The notes beneath the pieces were generated by a model. The model had not been told where the DNA came from, ran no database searches, and worked only from the letters and a program-made list of their open reading frames with translations. From a virus, in IMG/VR virus record IMGVR_UViG_3300032294_002797, positions 1-64,000 of that record: a stretch of DNA of 64,000 nt; one strand, 5' to 3'. Each line of letters begins with the position of its first letter. Within the stretch, counting starts at the first letter, position 1. Shown here in pieces: positions 1-7,409 of the stretch. The position numbers were made by a program, and so were the translations under genes.

Positions 1-131
1 TAAAAAATATCTACAGGACGATCACTAGCATTAAAATCTGTGGTACAAACATACTTAATAGGAACGCCATCTTTCTCAGAATAATGGCTTACAACAAAAT
101 CTATATTAGTGACCGGAAAATGCTTAATCAT
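1..131 (-). CDS. Hypothetical protein, partial (runs off left edge)
   Basis: An open frame starts at 131 with ATG and stays open to the window edge (43 codons visible, beginning MIKHFPVTNIDFVV). It overlaps the stop of the next upstream gene in an ATGATTAA junction, which implies translational coupling. The family is not recognised and the C-terminus is missing. Confidence 0.7.
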   Translation of the reverse strand, partial: MIKHFPVTNIDFVVSHYSEKDGVPIKYVCTTDFNASDRPVDIF

Positions 132-417
132 TTTTAGATTTCTCTAATTGTTCTATTAATTCATTTCGCCTATGATGCCATAACCTAGCCAATCCTAGAC
201 AGTTATCAGTATATCCTGTTGTGTTGGGATTGTCAAATACAAAATCGGCCAACGCCTCACTTAACTTTAAAATATCATCCTGTCCCAATCTGTGAGTAGT
301 ATATCCATCATATCCATAAATTCTCAAATCATATGGCTTATTAGTGATATTAGGATTATGATGAATTTCCACTAACAGATCATCAATAACTATAGTTTGT
401 TTTTTATAGTCGCTCAT
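124..417 (-). CDS. Hypothetical phage protein, 97 aa
   Basis: I chose the ATG at 417 (MSDYKKQ), which overlaps the end of the upstream gene; a longer version would start inside that gene. The product is soluble and mixed charge, with a C-terminal amphipathic, Lys/Glu-rich helix. No family is recognised. It is the middle gene of a three-gene overlapping run. Confidence 0.7.
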   Translation of the reverse strand: MSDYKKQTIVIDDLLVEIHHNPNITNKPYDLRIYGYDGYTTHRLGQDDILKLSEALADFVFDNPNTTGYTDNCLGLARLWHHRRNELIEQLEKSKND

Positions 418-649
418 TATGTTTTTTCCCAAGAACTTTTTCACTATAATCTAAAACCTTTTCTCCATTTTTAAATTCTATCAAAGAGTTAAAGTTAGAC
501 AATAATTTAATTTCTATATCTTCGGCTGTAATCTTGTAGTCTTTAAATTTTTTAGGATTCTTTTTGTTATAGACCCTAAAAAAATGACACTTATCAAAAG
601 GACTATAAAGTAAAAAGCCCTTTACTCCTTTGGCAGATTTTTCTTTCAT
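404..649 (-). CDS. Hypothetical protein, 81 aa
   Basis: Lys-rich, basic, soluble product (MKEKSAKGVKGFLLY start) with no signal peptide or membrane segment. It is the first gene of the run and is probably transcribed from the divergent promoter at 738-766, about 90 nt upstream. Function unknown. Confidence 0.65.
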   Translation of the reverse strand: MKEKSAKGVKGFLLYSPFDKCHFFRVYNKKNPKKFKDYKITAEDIEIKLLSNFNSLIEFKNGEKVLDYSEKVLGKKHNERL

Positions 650-737
650 ATAATTTTATTCTAAAACTTAGTTTGAATATTTTTCGGTGTAATACTATAC
701 TAGGGTGTGGGTAGACACTCTTATAACAGATCAATTT

Positions 738-802
738 ATGATACTGGACGCCCAAATGATTGTCAACTACCCTTGACTTTTGTTTGGGTTGTCTTGTTTA
801 TA
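738..802. promoter_or_regulatory. Divergent promoter island with inverted repeat
   Basis: Minus strand: TTGACA (766-761), 17 bp, TATCAT (743-738). Plus strand: TTGACT (773-778), 18 bp, TTTATA (797-802). The two -35 boxes lie back to back inside an inverted repeat (arms about 750-766 and 773-789) around a 6-bp centre. The same arrangement precedes the second HNH gene at 10.65 kb. Confidence 0.65.
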
Positions 803-810
803 TAGATAAA

Positions 811-1536
811 ATGAAAACAAAAATTTGTGGATCATGTAAAGTTGAGAAATCTATTGAAAGATTTTGTAAAGATAGTAGAAAAAAATCTGGATTATGTAGT
901 CAGTGTAAAGATTGTCGAAAAAAATATAATGATAACAATAAAGAAAAAAGACAAAAATATTATGAAGAAAACAAAGAACTAATATCTTTAAAAAATAAAA
1001 TATATAGATGTTCTAATAAAGAAAAATTAGATAAATACTATCAAAAACATAAAAAAAGACACAATGAATATTCTAAACGATGGTATCATTCTCATAAAGA
1101 ATCACAATCAAAATACAATAAAGAATGGAGAGAAAAAAACAAAGATAGACATCATGCAAATTATATAAAATGGAAAAATAAAAACCAAAAATATTTAAAA
1201 AAATATAGAAGAAAAAGAAGAAAACAGCCAACAGTTAAATTGATAGATAATGTAAGAAGAAGAATCAATAGTATGATTAAAAATAAGAGTAAACATTCAA
1301 TAGATTATTTAGGTATAGATATAAAATCATATAAGAAATATTTAGAAAATTTATTCCAAAAAGGTATGACTTGGAAAAATTATGGAGTTAAAGGATGGCA
1401 TATCGACCACATTATCCCACTATCTTCTGCAAAAAATGAAAAAGAATTGATTAAATTATTCCACTATTCAAATACTAGGCCTTTGTGGGCTAAAGATAAT
1501 CTAATTAAATCAAATCGTCATCCTCATACTTTTTAA
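811..1536 (+). CDS. HNH homing endonuclease-like protein with N-terminal zinc ribbon
   Basis: Free-standing HNH nuclease of 241 aa. The start is the ATG at 811 (MKTKICGSC), just after the plus-strand promoter; an in-frame extension to 760 would overlap the -35. Residues about 5-35 have CxxC and CxxC pairs (CGSC, CSQCKDC), a zinc ribbon. A long Lys/Asn/Tyr-rich helical linker follows. The C-terminus carries GWHIDHIIPLSS, the HxxDH core, plus a LFHYSNTRPLW segment typical of phage HNH proteins. Its 3' end overlaps the convergent gene at 1505. It is the only plus-strand gene in its neighbourhood, consistent with insertion of a selfish element. Confidence 0.88.
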   Translation: MKTKICGSCKVEKSIERFCKDSRKKSGLCSQCKDCRKKYNDNNKEKRQKYYEENKELISLKNKIYRCSNKEKLDKYYQKHKKRHNEYSKRWYHSHKESQSKYNKEWREKNKDRHHANYIKWKNKNQKYLKKYRRKRRKQPTVKLIDNVRRRINSMIKNKSKHSIDYLGIDIKSYKKYLENLFQKGMTWKNYGVKGWHIDHIIPLSSAKNEKELIKLFHYSNTRPLWAKDNLIKSNRHPHTF

Positions 1537-1813
1537 TAAGCCAACCTAATTTCATTAAATCAAACCGTACTTCATCGGTAACTTTCCCCTCGCAGCCACA
1601 TGCATACCAATCCATATAATCTCCTTTTTTTATAAGATCAGATATAATTCCACCGGCATATCGCCATGAGCAAGTCCATTCTTTATCATTGTAAAAAAAT
1701 CTATTATTACACAAAGAACAGTATAGGTCTTTACAATATCTAAATGAGTTTATACATTTATCTTGTATCTCTTTGCTATTAATCAAATCTTTTTCTAAGT
1801 CTGGTTGATTCAT
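1505..1813 (-). CDS. Hypothetical Cys-rich protein, 102 aa
   Basis: Cys residues in the pattern CxxxLYCSLC, then C-SW and CGC, suggest a zinc-binding fold, and the C-terminus is acidic (YEDDDLI). Its last 11 codons lie antisense to the end of the HNH gene, so the HNH insertion may have reshaped this 3' end. The start overlaps the stop of the next gene (ATGA). Function unknown. Confidence 0.65.
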   Translation of the reverse strand: MNQPDLEKDLINSKEIQDKCINSFRYCKDLYCSLCNNRFFYNDKEWTCSWRYAGGIISDLIKKGDYMDWYACGCEGKVTDEVRFDLMKLGWLIKKYEDDDLI

Positions 1814-2031
1814 AAGTCAATATTAATATTATGTTCGTTCAATAGTCTATAAAACTCTTCACGAATTTTATCTAAAGCATCATCTGCATCTTTAAAATCA
1901 TGATGATACTTGTACCAACTTCTTAATTGCTGACTAAAATCCCACAAAAAAGACTGTACTTTGGGTGCTTGAGTAGCAATTTCATACTCTCTTTGATCTT
2001 CTGGCAAATTAAATTCTAATATACTTTTCAT
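1810..2031 (-). CDS. Conserved phage hypothetical protein (FNLPEDQ family)
   Basis: 73 aa. The start at 2031 forms an ATGA overlap with the upstream stop and gives MKSILEFNLPEDQ. The order of an FxLPEDxxE motif, a WDFxxxLRxxxKY helix and a C-terminal LLNEHNI segment matches a small protein common in unrelated phages and prophages, with no known function. Family assignment is from memory of the motif. Confidence 0.75.
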   Translation of the reverse strand: MKSILEFNLPEDQREYEIATQAPKVQSFLWDFSQQLRSWYKYHHDFKDADDALDKIREEFYRLLNEHNINIDL

Positions 2032-2804
2032 GTCCAAATACTGTGTCTTATCTTGATTAATTCGATAAGTTTTTCAGTATCCTCGTTGTCGTATTGTTCT
2101 TCTATTTTTTCTAATTTAGCTAAAGCGTTTTTAAGTTTTTTAGTATCTTTGGTAGATTTTCTATCAAAACATTCGTCTACTTTAGTATATCCGCTCAAAT
2201 CTTGAGGGTCTTTTCTTTTTGGTCTAGTAACTGTCCACCAAGTATAAAGTTCTTTAATTTGTTTAGCGGCTATTGCTTGCGGGGTTGGTTTATTATAATT
2301 TGGATCGGTTTTATCTTTGCACCAATCTTTTCCATAGGTCAATCTTGACGCCCAGTTTAAATGATCTAATCCGGCTTTTGGACAGCGACCATTAACGAAC
2401 TTATATTTATTTTTGTTTTTGCTGCTCCATCTGCTCATAGATGCCAGTTCTACTTCTACATAATCAACCAGTTCATAGAAAAGACCGTGCAATATTTTTG
2501 TGTCAAAATCATAATACTGTCCCGGTTTGAGTCCTGTATTAACAAGATGACACTTATCTATCCATCGATTTTTTACATAGGTCTTTATGGAATAATAAAG
2601 ATCACTAGGATAATAAACAATGTCTTGAAGTTTCTTGAAGCCGGTTTCAACAATCCAATATCGTATAGGATGCTTTTGTGCAGCGTCTTTGTGCCATTCA
2701 TCCCACTCTGCCCAGCCAAGAGCATACGGTTTTTTTGATCCGCGAATATAATCCGCAAATTTTCCACTGTTCCAGTAATGTATTCGGCTTCTACGCATAT
2801 TCAT
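2028..2804 (-). CDS. Conserved phage hypothetical protein, 258 aa
   Basis: I chose the ATG at 2804 (MNMRRSR), preceded by GAAG, over a TTG nine bases upstream. The protein is rich in Trp/Tyr, with WAEWDEWH near residue 30 and a Lys/Glu-rich C-terminal helix. It resembles uncharacterised proteins of large phages (W-W-x-RP segments) but I cannot assign a function. It overlaps genes on both sides. Confidence 0.75.
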   Translation of the reverse strand: MNMRRSRIHYWNSGKFADYIRGSKKPYALGWAEWDEWHKDAAQKHPIRYWIVETGFKKLQDIVYYPSDLYYSIKTYVKNRWIDKCHLVNTGLKPGQYYDFDTKILHGLFYELVDYVEVELASMSRWSSKNKNKYKFVNGRCPKAGLDHLNWASRLTYGKDWCKDKTDPNYNKPTPQAIAAKQIKELYTWWTVTRPKRKDPQDLSGYTKVDECFDRKSTKDTKKLKNALAKLEKIEEQYDNEDTEKLIELIKIRHSIWT

Positions 2805-2976
2805 TTTCTTCAAAAATTATTTCGACAAATTCATTACCATCCTCATCCTTTTGGATAAGTTCATTGTCTATAGTCTGAACCATATCATAGTCTCGTATAA
2901 CTACCTCTATTCCTTCTGGAATATTAATAGGATCAACAATACCACCATCAACTTTAAGAATAATTTGTTTGGTCAT
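2791..2976 (-). CDS. Small conserved phage protein, 61 aa
   Basis: Begins MTKQIILKVDGGIV and contains PEGIEVVIRDYD followed by an acidic tail. This is the layout of a small beta-rich protein recurrent in phages and plasmids, of unknown role. It overlaps both neighbours, in an operon with 2028-2804 and 2954-3184. Confidence 0.75.
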   Translation of the reverse strand: MTKQIILKVDGGIVDPINIPEGIEVVIRDYDMVQTIDNELIQKDEDGNEFVEIIFEENEYA

Positions 2977-3184
2977 AGTTCTCGCTTTCGTTTTGACTGT
3001 TGATAAACTCTCTTATATCATTATTAAATTCTTCTTGTTCTTTACCTAAAACAACAGCAGCATGATACAAAATATGATCTCTGGGATCATTACCTTCCTC
3101 AATATATTCTTGATAACTAATTTGCTCACAATCGCTGTCAAAAATATAATGAGCACATTCTTCAGCAGCAGTTCTAAAGTTCAT
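2954..3184 (-). CDS. Hypothetical acidic protein, 76 aa
   Basis: First gene of a five-gene operon. A TTGGAG ribosome-binding site precedes the ATG at 3184. Predicted helical, Glu/Asp-rich, with no recognised domain. Confidence 0.7.
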   Translation of the reverse strand: MNFRTAAEECAHYIFDSDCEQISYQEYIEEGNDPRDHILYHAAVVLGKEQEEFNNDIREFINSQNESENYDQTNYS

Positions 3185-3210
3185 AATCTGTTCTCCAAGG
3201 GTTTAGGATT

Positions 3211-3239
3211 AGTATACCATACTTATCGGCTACTGTCAA
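3211..3239 (-). promoter_or_regulatory. Early promoter (CGATA-spacer class)
   Basis: TTGACA, 17-bp spacer containing GCCGATA, TATACT, reading leftward into the 3184-1505 operon. Confidence 0.8.
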
Positions 3240-3246
3240 GAGAAAC

Positions 3247-3283
3247 TTTAAAAAATAGCGGGAGACAGTGAATCCCCCGCTAT
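3247..3283 (-). terminator. Rho-independent terminator of the hsp20 gene
   Basis: On the minus strand an 8-bp stem (ATAGCGGG/CCCGCTAT, 13-nt loop) is followed by TTTTTAAA, immediately downstream of the Hsp20 stop codon. Confidence 0.8.
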
Positions 3284-3297
3284 CTTTATTACAATAC

Positions 3298-3798
3298 TCA
3301 TCCTTCTTTAATTTTCAATCGCTTAACTTTACTTTGAGGCTGTTCAGTTGCGGCCAAAGCAAATGTTAGTGTTAATATACCATCTTTTAATGTGGTAACT
3401 GGATCTTTATTTTCTAAATCAGACGGCAATCTAACAACACGCCTAAATTCTTGACCACTCAATTCTCTAATTTGATAATCTTCTGTTTTCCCGAGATAAT
3501 CTTCATGCAAAAATCCGCTAACAGTCAATAATCGTCCCTGTTCATCCTCTGATAATTCTACTGTCAAATCATCCAACTTCACACCGGGAACGGTATATCT
3601 CAAAATTAAATCAGATTCATTTCTTACAGCATCCATCAAGGGATAGCCCCGTCCCTTTTTGCTCAATCCTGCAAAAAAATCATGCCCAAAAATATTATTC
3701 ATAGCATGATCTAGTTCTTTACTAATCTCAGAAAAAAGATCAACACGGCGAGGGGCAAGATAGCCGTTAGAATTAGTAGGACGATATAGCATATTCAT
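3298..3798 (-). CDS. hsp20: Small heat shock protein, Hsp20/alpha-crystallin family
   Basis: A 166-aa ATP-independent holdase chaperone that would bind unfolding proteins in the cytoplasm. The alpha-crystallin domain spans residues about 50-145, with the phrase YTVPGVKLDDLTVEL and the beta-8/9 stretch LKDGILTLTFA. A C-terminal basic tail (VKRLKIKEG) follows. The N-terminal region has phage-type LFSEISKELDHAMN. The GGAGG site and ATG at 3798 are clear. The gene is monocistronic, with its own promoter and terminator. Hsp20 genes are common in cyanophages and other large phages, where aiding assembly or stabilising host proteins is proposed. Confidence 0.93.
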   Translation of the reverse strand: MNMLYRPTNSNGYLAPRRVDLFSEISKELDHAMNNIFGHDFFAGLSKKGRGYPLMDAVRNESDLILRYTVPGVKLDDLTVELSEDEQGRLLTVSGFLHEDYLGKTEDYQIRELSGQEFRRVVRLPSDLENKDPVTTLKDGILTLTFALAATEQPQSKVKRLKIKEG

Positions 3799-3802
3799 AT
3801 TA

Positions 3803-3885
3803 ACCTCCGTTACAAACTAAAACTTAGTTTAACATTGTAAAATTAGCCCATTATTATGGCACTAATAGATTCACGCGAATCCGAA
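3803..3885 (-). promoter_or_regulatory. Structured 5' leader of hsp20
   Basis: The roughly 85-nt untranslated leader contains two inverted repeats, GATTC-GCGT-GAATC and AAACTAA-GTT-TTAGTTT. A near-identical copy of the second (CTAAAACTTAGTTT) also occurs at 661-674. Temperature- or protein-responsive control is conceivable, but this is inference. Confidence 0.4.
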
Positions 3886-3887
3886 AT

Positions 3888-3915
3888 ATAATATATACTC
3901 AAAATACTTTGTCAA
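3888..3915 (-). promoter_or_regulatory. hsp20 promoter
   Basis: TTGACA, 16-bp spacer, TATTAT. Unlike most promoters here the spacer lacks CGATA, so it may be regulated separately. Confidence 0.65.
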
Positions 3916-4586
3916 GATACTATCAAATTGACTTGACCATTTTTAATGGTAATATATGAACAATTCTTATCTGTCCATGATCCTGTATTATAGTATTCAA
4001 TCTGACCATTAGTATTTACTAGAGGTAAATGAGTATGTCCACAAATCACACCGTTTACATTGTGTAATGATCCGTACAATTTAGCCTTTTCGCAAATTAT
4101 TTCAGAACATCTTAAAAATGTTTTGCTGTTATTTTTTGCTAGAGTTGAATAATAAAAATCTGTAGAAAAATAAGCGTCTATATACTGTATCGCTCTATAA
4201 AAATAGTCAGCACATTTTGTTAATACGGGATGGTTAGTAATGAATCTATCGAAAATATCACCATGCAATATTAAAAAAACTTTGTCTCTGCTTTTGATTG
4301 TATATTCATTAACAAATAATGAACCTATCAAATGAGAAATATCTTCTGACCCATCGTGATTACCTTTAATCCACACTATTTTTGTGTGTTTAGAAATTTT
4401 ACGAAAAGTTGCCAATATATCCCAATGGTTTTGTTTTAATCTTTTAAAGTTAAGGCTGTCAAACAAGTCTCCATTTATAATTAGTTCTTTTGTGGGCGGC
4501 AATGAGGATAAAAATTGTTGTATTTGCTTAACTCTGCAAATATTACTACCCAAATGCAGATCACTAATAATAATAGAATCGTACAT
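3912..4586 (-). CDS. Calcineurin-like metallophosphoesterase (UDP-diacylglucosamine hydrolase-like)
   Basis: A 224-aa dinuclear-metal phosphoesterase. All core motifs are visible in order: SDLHLG (D-x-H), NGDLFD (GD), KGNHDG (GNHD), LHGD and GHTHLP. The spacing resembles the LpxH / UDP-2,3-diacylglucosamine pyrophosphatase subfamily more than MRE11 or SbcD. The substrate in the phage is unknown; nucleotide, cyclic nucleotide or lipid-precursor hydrolysis are all possible. It is downstream of and coupled to the 59-aa gene at 4586 by a TAATG overlap. Confidence 0.9.
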   Translation of the reverse strand: MYDSIIISDLHLGSNICRVKQIQQFLSSLPPTKELIINGDLFDSLNFKRLKQNHWDILATFRKISKHTKIVWIKGNHDGSEDISHLIGSLFVNEYTIKSRDKVFLILHGDIFDRFITNHPVLTKCADYFYRAIQYIDAYFSTDFYYSTLAKNNSKTFLRCSEIICEKAKLYGSLHNVNGVICGHTHLPLVNTNGQIEYYNTGSWTDKNCSYITIKNGQVNLIVS

Positions 4587-4765
4587 TATTTATTTTCTAG
4601 AAATCTGCTAATAAAACCAACTAATGTTTTAAGTTCTTCTTCACTTAGTTGTATAGTTTCCAGTTTAGCAGTATCTCTATCGTGAATCCACAAAGTAAAA
4701 TAATTTTCGCCTCTGGTTAATTTAATAACCTTATTGCATACTTCAAGAGTATCTAAGTATTTCAT
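4586..4765 (-). CDS. Small hypothetical protein, 59 aa
   Basis: Begins MKYLDTLEVCNKVIKL and ends in an amphipathic helix (LKTLVGFISRFLENK). It overlaps the ASCH gene by ATGA upstream and the phosphoesterase by TAATG downstream, so the three genes are one operon. No family recognised. Confidence 0.75.
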   Translation of the reverse strand: MKYLDTLEVCNKVIKLTRGENYFTLWIHDRDTAKLETIQLSEEELKTLVGFISRFLENK

Positions 4766-5142
4766 ACTTTACAATTCTTAACGTAGATAATTCCACGCTT
4801 CTTAGGAGGATCAACAGGATTTTCAAATTTAGTAATATTACTAACTACCCACCCATATTTCTTTTTATCTTCATTCCAGTTATAAGATTTATCGTTTTCT
4901 TCTACTTTATGTCTATTATAGTCATCAGTCCAAGATTGTTTATCTGGATATTGAAAAGAATGACTAAAGGTTATAGTGCCGATTATTCTACTTTTAAATC
5001 GACCGTATTTCCCCGGAGTTTCTATTAGTGCTAACTCAATACCTTCCAGTCTTTTAGGCAGTGGGTACGAGCGTGTTTCAACGCTTTTCTCGCCATTGAT
5101 TAAAAGGGATGACCACGGTATTTGAATATTTAAACCTGTCAT
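4762..5142 (-). CDS. ASCH-domain protein (PUA-like fold)
   Basis: 126 aa. The N-terminus INIQIP-type start followed by PWSSLLINGEKSVETRSYP is the signature of ASCH domains (conserved G-x-K-x-x-E-x-R). The next strand (IELALIETPGK, IIGTITFSHS) fits the beta-barrel. ASCH proteins bind RNA or act on modified nucleosides; the role here is unproven. It is the first gene of the 5142-3912 operon. Confidence 0.88.
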   Translation of the reverse strand: MTGLNIQIPWSSLLINGEKSVETRSYPLPKRLEGIELALIETPGKYGRFKSRIIGTITFSHSFQYPDKQSWTDDYNRHKVEENDKSYNWNEDKKKYGWVVSNITKFENPVDPPKKRGIIYVKNCKV

Positions 5143-5143
5143 G

Positions 5144-5344
5144 TTACCAGTGACGTATGGTATTGGCTATGATAAAACCACACGTTATAAAATTGATTAG
5201 GATTATACATAATTTGATCCAAAATGCCGTCCATGCTTCTATTTGTGTTAAAATAGGAACATCTGGAGCATCATCATCTGTCTGACCAACTCTATGATCT
5301 ATTGCTCTTGCTAAAATCAGCAAAAACTTTTTTCTACTACGCAT
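5144..5344 (-). CDS. Small membrane protein, 66 aa
   Basis: Basic N-terminus (MRSRKKF), acidic middle (GQTDDDAPDVP) and a single hydrophobic helix near residues 40-62 (WIKLCIILINFITCGFIIA). The start overlaps the stop of the gene at 5337. Function unknown. Confidence 0.7.
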   Translation of the reverse strand: MRSRKKFLLILARAIDHRVGQTDDDAPDVPILTQIEAWTAFWIKLCIILINFITCGFIIANTIRHW

Positions 5345-5519
5345 ATTTCTTTTGTTTATTCAGATGATTGAGGATGTTTATATATTTTTCAGCATCTTCC
5401 CTAGAATCAAACTCCGTAACAATAGTTTGTCCGTTACTCTTAGGAAGAAGAATGGGCTCGCCATTCTTTGTAACCACAAACTTATTACCCTTACTAATCA
5501 CGCCAAGTTTAGCACTCAT
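5337..5519 (-). CDS. Small hypothetical protein, paralogue of 9849-10025
   Basis: 60 aa from the ATG at 5519. The pattern NKFVVTKNGEPILLPKSNG ... EDAEKYINIL is shared with the 58-aa protein at 9849 (NKFVVLQNGVPIVLP ... EDAIRAIDII), so the window holds two members of one unnamed family. Confidence 0.75.
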   Translation of the reverse strand: MSAKLGVISKGNKFVVTKNGEPILLPKSNGQTIVTEFDSREDAEKYINILNHLNKQKKYA

Positions 5520-5549
5520 TATCAACTTTCTCTAGTTAAAGGAATAAAA

Positions 5550-6032
5550 TTAACCGAATTGGGTCCATCTACGTTCTGTAATAATATCTTTAAATTTTTG
5601 TCCGGCAGGAGTTAGTTGAACCATACCTTCGACACAAAAAATACAACCATCCTTATCGCCAGGATTATCATAACGGTCGCCACCTTCTGTATCATAACTA
5701 TCAAAATACAAAGTCAAACCAGTCTTTTTGTTAAAGGACTTTTTTAGATTAGTAACGAGCATTTCATACTCTTGAAAAATATCTTCCACAATACTATCAA
5801 TATCCTTTTCAAGTCTAATAACAGGCTTAGACTTATCTTCCTCTATAGAAATATAAATTTCTTCTTTAATTTGGTCAGGATCATCCCAACTCAACCATTG
5901 ACCAATGCTTCCCCAACCAATATCTTTAAAATATTTAGCATTTTCAATAGCCTTAATTTCGTTAGGACAAATATTCTTCAAATCCTTATATTCAACAACA
6001 AAACTCCCAACTGCAAAACTTCCCATTCCCAT
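5550..6032 (-). CDS. Hypothetical protein, 160 aa
   Basis: Soluble and acidic, with a Gly-rich start (MGMGSFAVGSFVVEY), a YDTEGGDRYDNPGDKDGC segment rich in Asp/Gly and one CxxC-like pair lacking a partner. TTGGAG precedes the start. No recognised family. Confidence 0.7.
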   Translation of the reverse strand: MGMGSFAVGSFVVEYKDLKNICPNEIKAIENAKYFKDIGWGSIGQWLSWDDPDQIKEEIYISIEEDKSKPVIRLEKDIDSIVEDIFQEYEMLVTNLKKSFNKKTGLTLYFDSYDTEGGDRYDNPGDKDGCIFCVEGMVQLTPAGQKFKDIITERRWTQFG

Positions 6033-6048
6033 AATATTTTACTCCAAT

Positions 6049-6174
6049 TTACTTTGTAACTTCAATGCGCCACTTGTTGCCGTGCAATTCAGCAACAACG
6101 CCCATATTCAACTTAACAAGTTCTGCTACAATTTCAGCCAACTTTTGTGTCTCGTTCAGATATAGAAAAATCAC
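6049..6174 (-). CDS. Small hypothetical protein, 41 aa, GTG start
   Basis: GGAG lies 8 nt before a GTG at 6174 that overlaps the upstream TGA (GTGA). The product, VIFLYLNETQKLAEIVAELV then MGVVAELHGNKWRIEV, reads as a helix plus a beta hairpin and keeps the coding frame throughout. Confidence 0.65.
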   Translation of the reverse strand: MIFLYLNETQKLAEIVAELVKLNMGVVAELHGNKWRIEVTK

Positions 6175-6389
6175 TGATTATTCTCCTTAGTCCAAGCCCG
6201 ACTATCTCGTATATAAAGAGCCACAGTATTAGCAGTGTTGTTTATACTATCATTTGCATCGTAATGAGCGGCTATAATATTCTTAATGGTATATTTTTCA
6301 TCGTCTGTAATATAACCATCATCAATATTACCATATTCCATATCAATATAATCAGCCACTTGATACATATATTCTTTAAGAGATTTCAT
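6171..6389 (-). CDS. Hypothetical acidic protein, 72 aa
   Basis: Helical and Asp/Tyr-rich (YMYQVADYIDMEYGN). Overlaps genes on both sides. No family recognised. Confidence 0.7.
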   Translation of the reverse strand: MKSLKEYMYQVADYIDMEYGNIDDGYITDDEKYTIKNIIAAHYDANDSINNTANTVALYIRDSRAWTKENNQ

Positions 6390-6564
6390 CTGTACTTTCC
6401 ATCAAACGATTGTCCAAATTATGAAAAAGATTATTAACATCATCAATCAAATAAGGATACCGATTTGGCAAACCAAATGCTTCTGTATTTTTCATAGAAA
6501 GAGATAAATTGTCCAAAGCATCTAAAATTATTTCCATATCATGTTTTTCGATGTAGTAATTCAT
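6376..6564 (-). CDS. Small phage protein, HDMEIILDAL family, 62 aa
   Basis: The ATG at 6564 sits 5 nt after TTGGAGG; an in-frame upstream ATG falls inside that ribosome-binding site. The helix EKHDMEIILDALDNLSL recurs in the proteins at 10145 (DKHEIGLILDSLESY) and 15351 (STKDMEIILDALSYA), a three-member paralogous family of unknown role. Confidence 0.75.
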   Translation of the reverse strand: MNYYIEKHDMEIILDALDNLSLSMKNTEAFGLPNRYPYLIDDVNNLFHNLDNRLMESTDEIS

Positions 6565-6588
6565 AACATCCTCCAAGGTATGCGTTCA

Positions 6589-6617
6589 AGTATACCACTC
6601 TTATCGGCATTTGTCAA
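6589..6617 (-). promoter_or_regulatory. Early promoter (CGATA-spacer class)
   Basis: TTGACA, 17-bp spacer containing GCCGATA, TATACT. Drives the operon starting at 6564. Confidence 0.8.
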
Positions 6618-6626
6618 CTGCCGTCT

Positions 6627-6782
6627 TTAGGGATTTTCTCTGTCCTCTAACTCATTCAGTTTAGTCTGTAAACTCTGAACCACAATAATATTCATTTCTA
6701 GTCTGTGTTTAATATCGGCCAATCACCATAAACACAAACAAATAAGACCAAATAAAACTATATCAAATAGTAGTTGACTCAT
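6627..6782 (-). CDS. Small membrane/coiled-coil gene with in-frame TGA
   Basis: From the ATG at 6782 the frame encodes a 19-residue hydrophobic peptide (MSQLLFDIVLFGLICLCLW), then TGA at 6723-6725, then continues in the same frame for 31 codons (LADIKHRLEMNIIVV, then a coiled-coil-like LQTKLNELED) to TAA. A membrane helix plus coiled coil is a normal small phage protein, so this is either one gene with a nonsense codon or read-through, or a 19-codon gene followed by an unrelated open stretch. It overlaps the end of the gene at 6763. Confidence 0.5.
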
Positions 6783-6975
6783 TCTCTCTTTTCCATTCAT
6801 TAAAACAAATCTCTGCTCTTTCTGGGGTTTGACATTGATATATTACTTCATAGATTGGTCTACGTACTCCAAAATCACCTAGAGTAAAATAATTGGTAAC
6901 TCTTACAATCTCACTATAAAAAACAGTCTCATTACCTTGATGAACCCCAAGTATTTCTGTCCAAGATTTACTCAT
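6763..6975 (-). CDS. Hypothetical protein, 70 aa
   Basis: Starts MSKSWTEILG. Contains a Y-x-V-x-Y strand and a C-terminal helix (PERAEICFNEWKRE). ATGA overlap with the gene at 6972. No family recognised. Confidence 0.7.
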   Translation of the reverse strand: MSKSWTEILGVHQGNETVFYSEIVRVTNYFTLGDFGVRRPIYEVIYQCQTPERAEICFNEWKRENESTTI

Positions 6976-7136
6976 TTCTTTTCTCCGTTAGGATTATAAA
7001 GAGTGGTACTCATTAGAAAATATTCTTTACTATCAAAATGTTCTTCGCCCCAATCTAATGCTTTTTCGCCATCGTCAAATGGACCAAAGTATTTTGTTTT
7101 TTCTTTTTCATCGACAACTATTAGTATAAATTTCAT
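6972..7136 (-). CDS. Small hypothetical protein, 54 aa
   Basis: MKFILIVVDEKEKTKYFG start, then a DDGEKALDWGEEHF helix. The layout (short strand, turn, helix with conserved Ala/Trp) is like other host-modulating small phage proteins. Overlaps both neighbours by ATGA. Unassigned. Confidence 0.7.
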   Translation of the reverse strand: MKFILIVVDEKEKTKYFGPFDDGEKALDWGEEHFDSKEYFLMSTTLYNPNGEKK

Positions 7137-7225
7137 TTGTTTTCACCATATTTTTTAAAGGTCGCATAAATAGTAACACAAATAGCAATAGATTGAATAG
7201 CGTACCAGAAGTATAGTTCGTTCAT
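7133..7225 (-). CDS. Membrane micro-protein, 30 aa
   Basis: A single hydrophobic helix (FWYAIQSIAICVTIYATF) with a basic C-terminus (KKYGENK). ATG and TGA both overlap or abut neighbouring genes, so it lies in the operon's translational chain. Function unknown. Confidence 0.55.
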   Translation of the reverse strand: MNELYFWYAIQSIAICVTIYATFKKYGENK

Positions 7226-7232
7226 TATCTCA

Positions 7233-7409
7233 TCAAGGCCCATACTTACCATCGCTAAATCCCTCCTTATACCCATCATCGTATGCTTTTTCTATAACTA
7301 TTCTGAGTAAAGCCAATAATTCTTTAGGAATAGTTAGATTCTTGTTTCCTACAACAATTTGATTTATATTATGCTTTTCTATCCAATCGTCAAATTCTTT
7401 ATTATTCAT
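7233..7409 (-). CDS. Small hypothetical protein, 58 aa
   Basis: MNNKEFDDWIEKHNIN start, long central helix (KELLALLRIVIEKAYDDGYKE), Gly-rich C-terminus. Overlaps the gene at 7402. No family recognised. Confidence 0.65.
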   Translation of the reverse strand: MNNKEFDDWIEKHNINQIVVGNKNLTIPKELLALLRIVIEKAYDDGYKEGFSDGKYGP

